Virus record (IMG/VR): IMGVR_UViG_3300023184_000448
Location: 1 to 27,007 of that record
Reading direction: 5' to 3' (one strand)
Source: a virus
DNA length: 27,007 nucleotides
The translations under genes were made by a program, and so were the position numbers. Below, in pieces: positions 9,296 to 15,062 of the stretch; position 1 is the stretch's first letter; the number at the start of each line of letters is the position of its first letter. The notes below the pieces were generated by a model. It did no database searches. It saw only the letters and a list, made by a program, of their open reading frames with translations, and had not been told where the DNA came from.

Positions 9296-9546
9296 CCTAT
9301 TTGATTGCAGGGTTAGCCGTTTACAAGTTGATGCAAGTGCTAGATCTACTTACACCTAGAGAAGCAATGCCCTGGGTCAAAGTTCTTATTGGAGTTGCCT
9401 TTGGGTATGGCTCATTATTTATTTTAAATATCCACGACAAGTGGATTTCGGGGTTGGCTGTTGCTACTATTGCAGGTGCCTGCCACGGAGTACTTAGATT
9501 GATTACTCTCATGGGAGATACAGCACAACGCAAATCAATCAAATAA
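9292..9546 (+). CDS. Small membrane protein, holin candidate
   Basis: 84 residues from the ATG at 9292 (ATGA overlap with the previous gene). Three hydrophobic stretches at about 3-20, 28-45 and 51-74 could span the membrane. The C-terminus is short and basic (AQRKSIK). Size, topology and position directly after the last tail gene fit a class I type holin, which would make membrane holes at lysis. No endolysin gene sits next to it within this window; the nearest muralytic domains are in the tape measure. It could instead be a tail- or membrane-associated protein. No family motif was recognised. Confidence 0.5.
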   Translation: MTYLIAGLAVYKLMQVLDLLTPREAMPWVKVLIGVAFGYGSLFILNIHDKWISGLAVATIAGACHGVLRLITLMGDTAQRKSIK

Positions 9547-9557
9547 ACGGAGCACAA

Positions 9558-10358
9558 GTGTTAAAAACATATGGAGTACTAGGTAACGGAAATACAAATA
9601 AGAATGTCATTGAAGATGCATTACGTGAATTAGGGACTGACAACGAGTTCATCGTTGCGTGTGGTTCAAAGACATCTGAATCAGAGTCACGAGTTTTGAA
9701 CTGGCTCATTGACATGGAAGTGTTTTACAAGGTGATACATGCAGGTAAGGCGCCTGAAGCATTTCTTGAGAAAGCAATGACCGTGCATGTTCATCAAGAC
9801 CCCGTAGTGCCAATGTTAAAGTTGCTAAAGAGCGCTTCGGGAACATTGCTACTTCTTTGGGATGATGCCCAAATAGATCGCATGGAAAAGATTTGTATTG
9901 CTGCGGCAGATGCAGGTATCCCAATTCTAGATTTGACAAATGGTCTTGTACCGATCATGGTCACTGGCGAAGACACACAAGAACAAGCAGAACCAACAGA
10001 GACCGAAGAAGTAGAAATAGAACCGTTCAGCCACGACGAGATGATGTCAATGTCAATTGGTGTTCTGCGCAAGACCGCAAAGTCACAAGGAATTGTTGTG
10101 GACCAACACGCCACAAAAGAAGACATTGTAAAAGCCATCATGTCAGATGAGCCTATTGAGGTAGAAGAGGAAGAGATACTCCCACCTATTGAGTTAGGTA
10201 CGTTTCATGTTGTAACTAGCGCCCCAACTGCCCAAGCAATTACTAGTTCTTATAACACCTGCATGCTTACAGCAACATTCCCTAGTGGAGTAATCATGAG
10301 CCGTCCTGCAAACGTGGAAGAAGTCAAACAGTTGTTTGGCTTTGGGTCAACTATTTAG
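9558..10358 (+). CDS. Unknown: Rossmann/SLOG-like N-terminus plus SAP/HeH-like helical motif
   Basis: 266 residues from GTG at 9558. Residues 1-130 alternate strands and helices (TYGVLGNGNTN, EFIVACG, YKVIHAG, TLLLLWDD, IPILDLTNG), with a Gly-rich first loop, like a nucleotide- or ligand-binding Rossmann/SLOG fold. A Glu/Thr-rich acidic linker (about 135-160) follows. Residues 161-195 (MSIGVLRKTAKSQGIVV, then ATKEDIVKAIM) match the pattern of SAP/HeH or Rho-N type two-helix motifs, often nucleic-acid binding. The last 60 residues are unassigned. It ends the rightward tail operon. Function unknown. Confidence 0.6.
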   Translation: MLKTYGVLGNGNTNKNVIEDALRELGTDNEFIVACGSKTSESESRVLNWLIDMEVFYKVIHAGKAPEAFLEKAMTVHVHQDPVVPMLKLLKSASGTLLLLWDDAQIDRMEKICIAAADAGIPILDLTNGLVPIMVTGEDTQEQAEPTETEEVEIEPFSHDEMMSMSIGVLRKTAKSQGIVVDQHATKEDIVKAIMSDEPIEVEEEEILPPIELGTFHVVTSAPTAQAITSSYNTCMLTATFPSGVIMSRPANVEEVKQLFGFGSTI

Positions 10359-10362
10359 TTGA
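10347..10362. terminator. Inverted repeat between convergent operons, possible weak bidirectional terminator
   Basis: A 7-base perfect inverted repeat, TCAACTA and TAGTTGA, separated by TT, includes the stop codon of the + strand gene and lies five bases from the stop of the convergent - strand gene. It has no clear T-run, so a factor-independent terminator is weakly supported; the convergent position is the main argument. Confidence 0.3.
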
Positions 10363-10366
10363 AGCC

Positions 10367-10627
10367 TTAACAATCCCATTTGCGTAATGCTAAAGCCTTA
10401 CGAGTAGGTTCACCGTTTGGCTTCTTCATTGGACCTTCCATGCCACCCATACGAGCGCAAAAAGACTTACGGCGAGCCGCAGACTTTGGAGATTTACTAG
10501 CCTGTTTTTTAGATACAGGAGGTTTGAGGTTATGCCCTTCTGCTTTTGCAGACGCACGACCTTTAGCGTTTAAGCCGCCTTCAGGGTTCTTACCCTCTTT
10601 GCGTTGCCATGCAGGTGATTTAGCCAT
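10367..10627 (-). CDS. Small basic phage protein, DUF6321-like
   Basis: 86 residues, last gene of a five-gene leftward cluster. The N-terminus (SPAWQRKEGKNPEGGLNAKG), the central RRKSFCARMGGM and the C-terminal LRKWDC agree with a small uncharacterised family found in many tailed phages, which I recall as DUF6321 (name from memory). It is very rich in Lys and Arg and has two cysteines (in SFCARM and at the C-terminal residue). It overlaps the upstream gene by one base in TAATG. Family function is unknown. High basic charge suggests nucleic-acid contact, which is inference. Confidence 0.8.
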   Translation of the reverse strand: MAKSPAWQRKEGKNPEGGLNAKGRASAKAEGHNLKPPVSKKQASKSPKSAARRKSFCARMGGMEGPMKKPNGEPTRKALALRKWDC

Positions 10628-10851
10628 TACTTTGCTTTCTTATGAGGGTGCTTTGAATGCCAGTTCTTAGTAGCAGCAACACCTTCTTTAACTGTCTTGG
10701 CTCCAGCCATTTGAGTTAAATTGATCTTGTCATTCTTTCCCTTGGTTTTGCCAAGGTGATCTACAATGATCTTATTATCTTTTGCGTAAATGACATGAGG
10801 CTCGCCACCAGCAGAAATGGTTGCTGGTGATTGTTTCTTCTTTGCTGCCAT
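10627..10851 (-). CDS. Small Lys-rich hypothetical protein
   Basis: 74 residues. The N-terminus is a short basic tail (MAAKKKQS), the middle is strand-like (PHVIYAKDNKIIVDHLG), and the end is basic and His-rich (NWHSKHPHKKAK). The centre, DKINLTQMAGAKTVKEG, is probably one amphipathic turn-helix. TAATG junctions on both sides lock it into the leftward operon and decide the start. No family function is known to me. The regular gene junctions are the best evidence that it is expressed. Confidence 0.7.
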   Translation of the reverse strand: MAAKKKQSPATISAGGEPHVIYAKDNKIIVDHLGKTKGKNDKINLTQMAGAKTVKEGVAATKNWHSKHPHKKAK

Positions 10852-11021
10852 TATTTCTTTTTAACCTTTTTGGCTAATGTTTTATCCATCTTGGTATCTT
10901 CCTTGCGAGAAGGTTTTTTCTTGTCCATAGCCTCATCAGCCTTGGCAAACTTCTTTTTCTCTTCTGGAGTCATACCTTTCATGACTTTTGCATCTTGCTT
11001 TTTATCTGACATATTTGCCAT
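10851..11021 (-). CDS. Small Lys-rich hypothetical protein
   Basis: 56 residues, short enough to be missed by length filters. About a third of the residues are Lys. It starts MANMSDKKQDAKVMKGMTP, continues with an acidic/basic helical stretch (EEKKKFAKADEAMDKKK), and ends in KKVKKK. One-base stop/start overlaps (TAATG) with both neighbours fix the ends. No homologue is recognised. Charge and size resemble small nucleoid-like or packaging-associated peptides, but that is only suggestive. Confidence 0.65.
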   Translation of the reverse strand: MANMSDKKQDAKVMKGMTPEEKKKFAKADEAMDKKKPSRKEDTKMDKTLAKKVKKK

Positions 11022-11185
11022 TACTTTTTTCCTTTTTTAGAAGCAGCCATGTTGTCTATGAGGTTTGGGTAAGGACGACCAGCGGCCTTAGCCCGAGCCT
11101 TTGCTTTTGACTTTTGCTCAGGCGATAACTTTCCTGATTTCTTTTTGGGATTAGGTGTATCCCAAACCTCTTTTTTAGACGCCAT
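11021..11185 (-). CDS. Small basic phage protein with RPYPNLIDN motif
   Basis: 54 residues. It starts MASKKEVWDTPNPKKKSG, has an Ala/Lys-rich helix (EQKSKAKARAKAAG) and then the conserved-looking RPYPNLIDNMAA. I recall short phage proteins of this shape (K-E-V-W-D start, A-G-R-P-Y-P-N-L-x-D-N end), often in the same neighbourhood as DUF6321-type genes, but cannot name the family. Its stop overlaps the next start (TAATG). Role unknown; basic character suggests nucleic-acid or nucleoprotein contact. Confidence 0.7.
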   Translation of the reverse strand: MASKKEVWDTPNPKKKSGKLSPEQKSKAKARAKAAGRPYPNLIDNMAASKKGKK

Positions 11186-11187
11186 AA

Positions 11188-11286
11188 CTATTTCTTCTTA
11201 GCGATTTTCTTTGCAGCCTTTTTAGGACCTTTGCCGTAACCTGCTTGTTTTTTGTCGGTCATACCGCAACCACATGTCTTGCACAT
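11188..11286 (-). CDS. Tiny Cys-motif basic peptide, first gene of the leftward operon
   Basis: 32 residues: MCKTCGCGMTDKK, then a Gly/Lys-rich tail ending KKIAKKK. The start is well supported by AAGG six bases upstream of the ATG (on the minus strand, from 11286). The CxxCxC at the N-terminus could bind a metal or form a small knuckle. It is the promoter-proximal gene of the five-gene cluster and lies two bases upstream of the next stop/start region. The small size keeps confidence moderate. Confidence 0.6.
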   Translation of the reverse strand: MCKTCGCGMTDKKQAGYGKGPKKAAKKIAKKK

Positions 11287-11527
11287 AAAATACCTTATCC
11301 TTCTTTGTAGGGATTTTACCAGTGTAGCAATTAGGAGGAGGGCTAGTTTGACACGGACGCAGGTTGAAAGGAGGGAAAGACCTGCGCTCTGTAAACCCTG
11401 AGGAGGTTGCCCTCCCCCTAACGCTTATCATCACTATACAGCACCAAATTAAGTGATGGTGCTTATTAGTGGTGTGGACAGTGTAGCATGGGCAACCCAA
11501 TGTTGAACAACCTGAGGAGCGTAAGTA
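11287..11527. promoter_or_regulatory. Divergent intergenic region: promoters expected, inverted and direct repeats
   Basis: About 240 bases without a gene, between the leftward small-gene operon and the rightward replication operon, so promoters for both should lie here. Visible: an inverted repeat GCACCA/TGGTGC at 11441-11446 and 11457-11462, interlocked with CATCAC/GTGATG at 11429-11434 and 11453-11458; a GGAGG/CCTCC pair with a four-base loop near 11402-11414; and a 10-base direct repeat CAGTGTAGCA at 11320-11329 and 11479-11488. Read leftward, that repeat gives TGCTACACT, an extended -10-like sequence. TAAAAT preceded by TG (leftward, 11313-11318) is another -10-like site. No convincing -35 boxes were found. 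GAGGAG at 11514-11519 is the RBS of the initiator gene. Confidence 0.45.
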
Positions 11528-12013
11528 ATGGCACGAAATAATAGGTTAAGTGGACCATTTCTTCCCGTTCCGAGGTGGGTGCTTCCGTACATTGCAACGG
11601 ATTACATTTCGCATGCCGTACTGAATCACTTCCTCCAGTACCTGCACCCAGATACCCAGGAACTGACAACCTCCTACCAACACATCGCAGAGCAGATGGG
11701 GTGTGACCGACGGACAGTGATCCGCTCTATCAAGCGCCTAGAGGAAATTGGGCTGATCGTAAAGCAACAACGAACGAAGAATAATAAGAACCTGACGAAC
11801 CGCTACTACGTCAACTTTAATAACCCAATGGTGACACACGAGTCACCACTAGTAGTGACTCTGGAGACACTAGGTAGTGTCACGGGAGACACCACTAGTA
11901 GTGTCACCAGTGACACCCAATCAAGAGTAAATATCAAGAGTAAAAGAATCAAGAAAGGGGAAATTTCTAAAGTGAACATTGATTGGAGATTGGTAAATGA
12001 AGAAGCAGATTGA
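11528..12013 (+). CDS. Winged-helix replication-initiator-like protein
   Basis: 161 residues, with GAGGAG eight bases before the ATG. Residues about 15-82 form a winged-helix domain: WVLPYIATDYISHAVLNHFL, then LTTSYQHIAEQMGCDRRTV, IRSIKRLEEIGLI and a basic wing. This is the HTH type seen in phage and plasmid initiators (lambda O/DnaD N-terminal style). Residues 102-131 are a Val/Thr/Ser/Asp repetitive linker encoded by a cluster of palindromic repeats. The tail is basic (IKSKRIKKGE), then acidic. It is the first gene of the rightward replication operon, four genes upstream of the DnaC-like loader and helicase pair. I infer that it binds the repeats within its own gene and opens the origin. 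A transcription regulator is the alternative. The gene is GC-richer than its neighbours. Confidence 0.7.
   Translation: MARNNRLSGPFLPVPRWVLPYIATDYISHAVLNHFLQYLHPDTQELTTSYQHIAEQMGCDRRTVIRSIKRLEEIGLIVKQQRTKNNKNLTNRYYVNFNNPMVTHESPLVVTLETLGSVTGDTTSSVTSDTQSRVNIKSKRIKKGEISKVNIDWRLVNEEAD
11831..11916. repeat. Cluster of palindromic repeats (iteron-like) inside the initiator gene
   Basis: Half-sites related to GTGTCAC/GTGACAC recur about every 9-13 bases over 86 bases. The visible palindromes are: 11841-11860 (AGTCAC and GTGACT flanking ACTAGT, one mismatch pair); 11866-11881 (GACACTA, GG, TAGTGTC, perfect); 11888-11905 (GACAC and GTGTC flanking ACTAGT, one mismatch pair); and 11901-11916 (GTGTCAC, CA, GTGACAC, perfect). 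GTGAC/GTCAC at 11831-11846 adds a fifth. The near-helical phasing suggests cooperative binding of a protein on one face of the DNA. Confidence 0.8.
11920..11956 (+). repeat. AT-rich direct repeats next to the palindrome cluster (unwinding-element-like)
   Basis: ATCAAGAGTAAA occurs at 11920-11931 and 11933-11944, 13 bases apart, with a degenerate third copy ATCAAGA at 11948-11954. The stretch that follows to about 12000 is A-rich. Thirteen-base-spaced AT-rich repeats beside initiator sites resemble the layout of DNA unwinding elements in bacterial and lambdoid origins. Confidence 0.6.
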
Positions 12014-12395
12014 TGACTGGGGCACAGGGCTAGGAGCAGACCCCGACCGTCAGCCAGAGATACACATCCCGAAGGGGAACTCCCGCTCGGCTCTGGTCTA
12101 CTTCTTTCGTGACAACATGCCCACCGAAGCCATGGACAGAATCACCGCCACGGTCAACGCTCCCGCACTTATGAAGGGCTTTGCCAAACTTACACAACGA
12201 GGCTTTACAGTAGACCAAATACATGCCATGATCATGGCCTTCGCAAGAGACATAACACGGAGACCGCTACCAGTGGAAGTAGCGCCGTGGAGAGCCTTTC
12301 TAGCGAACTTAGACAAGTATGCAAAGGATGCAACAAAACATGAAGACACTGATACAACAACCCCCTCAATTGACCCGAGGCTCTCGGAAGCCTAA
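11997..12395 (+). CDS. Conserved-looking hypothetical replication-operon protein
   Basis: 132 residues. The ATG at 11997 overlaps the end of the initiator gene by 17 bases. Residues about 30-105 read as a compact helical domain: SRSALVYFFRDNMPTEAMD, then ALMKGFAKLTQRGFTVDQI, MIMAFARDITRRPLP and PWRAFLANLDKYA. Both ends are polar, with an acidic Thr-rich tail. No catalytic motif was recognised. Position between a winged-helix initiator and a DnaC-like loader suggests a role in initiation or loader recruitment, for example as the C-terminal half of a split initiator. The coding sequence is notably GC-rich (hand counts of 33/60 and 36/60 in two stretches). Confidence 0.65.
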   Translation: MKKQIDDWGTGLGADPDRQPEIHIPKGNSRSALVYFFRDNMPTEAMDRITATVNAPALMKGFAKLTQRGFTVDQIHAMIMAFARDITRRPLPVEVAPWRAFLANLDKYAKDATKHEDTDTTTPSIDPRLSEA

Positions 12396-12510
12396 AGCCA
12401 CCATTCATTGTGTGCTCTGTGATATTTATTTCTTATACGCAGATGCATACTTAACTCATCCTTGTGCGGTATCATCGTTACCCCCTCACAAAATGGATAC
12501 ACATGACTGA
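12340..12510 (+). CDS. Possible small zinc-finger protein
   Basis: 56 residues if started at the ATG at 12340; in-frame ATGs at 12319 and 12328 are alternatives. C24, C27, H40 and C42 form C-x2-C-x12-H-x-C in HCVLCDIYFLYADAYLTHPC, a plausible zinc finger with the aromatic and Leu spacing of C2H2/C2HC fingers. It fills what would otherwise be a 107-base gap, overlaps the previous gene, and its TGA overlaps the loader start by eight bases, as is usual in this operon. The lack of a good ribosome binding site keeps confidence moderate. Confidence 0.5.
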   Translation: MKTLIQQPPQLTRGSRKPKATIHCVLCDIYFLYADAYLTHPCAVSSLPPHKMDTHD

Positions 12511-13135
12511 CTGGAAGAGTTCAAAATACTGGCGCAATCGTTCTACAGAGGAGCGCTTGCGTAACTTGCGCCTTCCACCTCGTTATAAGAATTGCTCGTT
12601 CAATTCTTTTGAGAGCACAGAGTCATCCGCACCATTCAGTAGCGCTGTTAGTAAATGGGCAGGCAACATTGACAAGCGTATGGAAGACGGCATGGGTTTA
12701 TATATCCATGGCAAAACAGGTTTAGGTAAAACACATCTAGCCGTTGCGGCTTTAAAAGAAGCAGTTACAAAACACGAGTTGAGTGGACTCTTTCTTTCTT
12801 ACGACATCTACGTTGAGATGGTTCATGACGCTCGTAACAATGACAACGAACTTCCTGACATGTATGGTGACGCCAATTTGCTTAAGTATGTTCGCCGTGT
12901 TTATGACGTTGTCGTAATTGACAACTTGAACGCAGACCGTTTGACCGACTACATGGCAAAGACAGTTTCCAGCATGATTGAATCACGCTATGACATGCAG
13001 TTGCCAACCATCTTTACAACGGACATCAATCCCGATAAGTTGTCGGTGCTGTACACCAGCCGTGTGCAGTCCATCATTCGTGAGTCTTGTTATTTAATAC
13101 ACATCACAGGAGAAGATTACAGGGGGCAACAATAA
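12503..13135 (+). CDS. DnaC-like AAA+ helicase loader
   Basis: 210 residues from the ATG at 12503; an upstream in-frame GTG at 12464 is less likely. Walker A is at 70-77 (GKTGLGKT) and Walker B at 136-140 (VVVID). The segment YKNCSFNSFE before the ATPase core is the typical F-x-N-F/S-F style linker of DnaC/DnaI/IstB loaders. Later, PTIFTTDINPDKLS and SRVQSIIRES match the sensor-1 region and the arginine-finger box of this family. It would load the DnaB-like helicase encoded three genes downstream onto origin DNA. It ends in TAATG with the next gene. Confidence 0.85.
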   Translation: MTDWKSSKYWRNRSTEERLRNLRLPPRYKNCSFNSFESTESSAPFSSAVSKWAGNIDKRMEDGMGLYIHGKTGLGKTHLAVAALKEAVTKHELSGLFLSYDIYVEMVHDARNNDNELPDMYGDANLLKYVRRVYDVVVIDNLNADRLTDYMAKTVSSMIESRYDMQLPTIFTTDINPDKLSVLYTSRVQSIIRESCYLIHITGEDYRGQQ

Positions 13136-13365
13136 TGCCAAGCAAAGTACGACCACCAAAGACACGTGCACAATTGGATAGAGTTAATTTAGTAAACCGA
13201 CAAAAACGTGCACGTAAATCGGTATGCATTGAAGGACTGCGCAGATGCGCTTATCCAGAATGTACAACTATCTTGAGTCGCTTTAACTCAAGGGATATCT
13301 GCGCTCCCCATGAGCGGCTAACTGCTCGCACTACTACCCCCAGTCTTTTTAATTGTGATTTTTGA
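13135..13365 (+). CDS. Small zinc-binding-motif protein
   Basis: 76 residues from the ATG at 13135 (TAATG with the loader gene). The basic N-terminus (RPPKTRAQLDRVN, then RQKRARK) is followed by a metal-site-like pattern C38-x4-C43-x12-C56-x2-H59 around CAYPECTTILSRFNSRDICAPH, quoted as a pattern only. The C-x-x-x-x-C, L-S-R-F/Y-N, C-x-x-H/C shape occurs in short regulators and phage proteins of actinobacteria. DNA binding or a scaffold role is inferred; function is unknown. Confidence 0.65.
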   Translation: MPSKVRPPKTRAQLDRVNLVNRQKRARKSVCIEGLRRCAYPECTTILSRFNSRDICAPHERLTARTTTPSLFNCDF

Positions 13366-13805
13366 TGCTCAAGAATGACATTCAGTCATTTGATGACATC
13401 GGGTACGGGGTTATCTTTGAAGATCTTTTAGCGAGTCCACCTGAAGGTTTAAAAGCAGTAGGTAGCGCTCTATACAAGAATCGTAATAACTGGAACCGAG
13501 TACTTAATCTTTGGACACCACATGACCTTCCATTGAAGGCTCTCTATGACACAACACATCGTTTAGGCATTGGTGCAGAGGTCTTCACCCTCCTGCATGA
13601 AGATGCAGTTGATGCTATTGACAATTGGTTACAACGTAAAGGAATGTCTCTTCCTATTTTTTATTATAAAACTTTAGGAGATCTTGAATATGACTTGCGT
13701 TTCAAGAGGTCAGTCCGTACAATCTTTGTTCCACACCAAGACCAGGCAGCAGTGTTAGGTATTCGTGCGACAGTCACATCATCTACGAGCGCTTGGGTAC
13801 TTTAA
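13365..13805 (+). CDS. Hypothetical protein, possibly HAD-like remnant fold
   Basis: 146 residues, starting in TGATG with the previous gene. Three readable parts: an N-terminal Asp-containing segment (SFDDIGYGVIFEDLL), a helical middle (LPLKALYDTTHRLGIGAEVFTLL) and a strand-like C-terminal part (VRTIFVPHQDQAAVLGIRATV). The end pattern, hydrophobic strand then P-H-x-x-Q-A-x-x-L-G-I-R-A, recalls the end of HAD-type domains, but the DxD catalytic loop is not evident. It sits between loader and helicase genes. No specific function can be given. Confidence 0.6.
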   Translation: MLKNDIQSFDDIGYGVIFEDLLASPPEGLKAVGSALYKNRNNWNRVLNLWTPHDLPLKALYDTTHRLGIGAEVFTLLHEDAVDAIDNWLQRKGMSLPIFYYKTLGDLEYDLRFKRSVRTIFVPHQDQAAVLGIRATVTSSTSAWVL

Positions 13806-15062
13806 ATGGCATCAACTGAACATCTCCTCATCAGCAAGGTCATTCAAACTGCTGACCTTAGTGAAGTCATTGATGCAGGGTTACGTCCAGAACACTTTAG
13901 TGGTGAGTGGTCAGATGTTTGGTTGTGGGTTCTCAACTACTGGCGTGAGTACGCCACCATTCCGTCTCCACGAGTATTCAAACAAGAGTATGGAGATACC
14001 CGTTTACTCAACGCAGAGAACGAACCATTCGCCGCACTCATTGACGAGATTTATATTGCGTACAAACAACAGCATCTTGTTGACGCCATCACATCGGCAC
14101 TACCTGCTCTTAACAACAATGAAACAGAAGTCGCTTTTAATAAACTCTCAGAAGGTTTGCAAAAAGCCTCAGTGGAAGTTGCACGCCTCCGAGATATTGA
14201 CCTCACACAATCATGGGAAGGACGTCTAGCAAAATATGAAGAAATGCGCAACACTCCGAACGGTCTTCGTGGCATTCCAACGGGGTTCCTTGGTCTTGAT
14301 CGGATCACTGCTGGTCTTCGGCCTCAGCAACTTGTCACTTTCGTGGGTGAAGCGAAAAAAGGAAAATCGCTAATCACTCTCATCATGGCACAAGCCGCAC
14401 ACAACCACGGCATTGTTCCCATGTATGTTTCATTTGAAATGAGTATTGAAGAGCAAGCGGCTCGTTATGACGCCATCATCTCAGGCATTCCACACACACG
14501 CATCATCCGTGGTGACTTAACAGCGCAAGACATGGATAAGTTAAACAAGGTGTTGGGTCTTCGTAAAAACATGCAACCTTTTATCATGACGGAAGATACT
14601 CACTCACTCACTACGGTGAGCGCTCTTGCGGGCAAGGTACAACAGCACAGACCACGCCTCCTCATTGTTGACGGTGTGTATCTCATGGACGATGAAAACG
14701 GTGAGCCAAAGGGTTCACCTCAGGCGCTTACAAACATCACCCGTTCACTTAAACGGCTCGCTCAACGCTTTGACATTCCAATCATTGGAACTACACAAGT
14801 ACTGTCTTGGAAATTAGGTAACAAGAAGTCAAGGCAAATCACGGCAGAGGCGATAGGTTACACATCCTCCTTCGCACAAGACTCCGATCTTGTGCTGGGT
14901 GTTGAGTCAGATCCAGATATAGACAATCAAGCAATTATCAGAGTAGTGCTTTCCCGATCTTCACCTAAAGGAGAAGTTCGTATTAAGTGGGATTGGGACA
15001 CGATGAACTTTACGGAGGTAGACGAAAATGCTGACGGCGACAGTGACAACTGGTACTACTAA
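13806..15062 (+). CDS. dnaB: DnaB-like replicative helicase
   Basis: 418 residues. The N-terminal 130 are helical (DLSEVIDAGLRPEHFSGEW, then W-x-W-V-L and YATIPSPRVFKQEY), the primase-interaction region as it appears in phage DnaB-type enzymes. The RecA-like motor starts near 165 (GIPTGFLGLDRITAGLRPQQ). Walker A is at 181-188 with K187 in EAKKGKS, H1a is VSFEMS, and Walker B D289 sits in LLIVDG. Near the C-terminus, EAIGYTSSFAQDSDLVLGVE and VVLSRSSPKGEV match motif H4 and the arginine-finger region. It unwinds the fork 5' to 3' as a hexamer. It overlaps the primase gene by 35 bases. Confidence 0.88.
   Translation: MASTEHLLISKVIQTADLSEVIDAGLRPEHFSGEWSDVWLWVLNYWREYATIPSPRVFKQEYGDTRLLNAENEPFAALIDEIYIAYKQQHLVDAITSALPALNNNETEVAFNKLSEGLQKASVEVARLRDIDLTQSWEGRLAKYEEMRNTPNGLRGIPTGFLGLDRITAGLRPQQLVTFVGEAKKGKSLITLIMAQAAHNHGIVPMYVSFEMSIEEQAARYDAIISGIPHTRIIRGDLTAQDMDKLNKVLGLRKNMQPFIMTEDTHSLTTVSALAGKVQQHRPRLLIVDGVYLMDDENGEPKGSPQALTNITRSLKRLAQRFDIPIIGTTQVLSWKLGNKKSRQITAEAIGYTSSFAQDSDLVLGVESDPDIDNQAIIRVVLSRSSPKGEVRIKWDWDTMNFTEVDENADGDSDNWYY

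Larger units (their letters stand above)
11831..12000. other. Candidate phage replication origin
   Basis: Inference from combining the palindrome cluster, the adjacent AT-rich direct repeats, their location inside a winged-helix initiator-like gene, and the helicase loader, helicase and primase genes just downstream. Lambda has the same plan: iterons inside the O gene followed by an AT-rich region. Confidence 0.5.

Noticed and set aside
10380-10670. Rightward 96-residue ORF over the convergent small genes
   Set aside because: It is antisense to the DUF6321-like gene, whose family pattern and TAATG junctions are convincing; the + strand translation shows no pattern of its own.
10831-11040. 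Rightward 69-residue Phe-rich hydrophobic ORF
   Set aside because: It is the antisense of Lys codons (AAA/AAG read as TTT/CTT) in the basic genes, so the apparent membrane protein is an artefact.
11348-11376. TTGACA at 11348-11353 as a rightward -35 box
   Set aside because: At 17 bases downstream the sequence is GAGGGA, not a -10 box, and other spacings give nothing TATAAT-like.
11222-11500. Leftward 92-residue ORF spanning the divergent intergenic region
   Set aside because: It overlaps the 32-residue gene in another frame, crosses the inverted repeats and has no ribosome binding site; the 32-residue gene has a better start.
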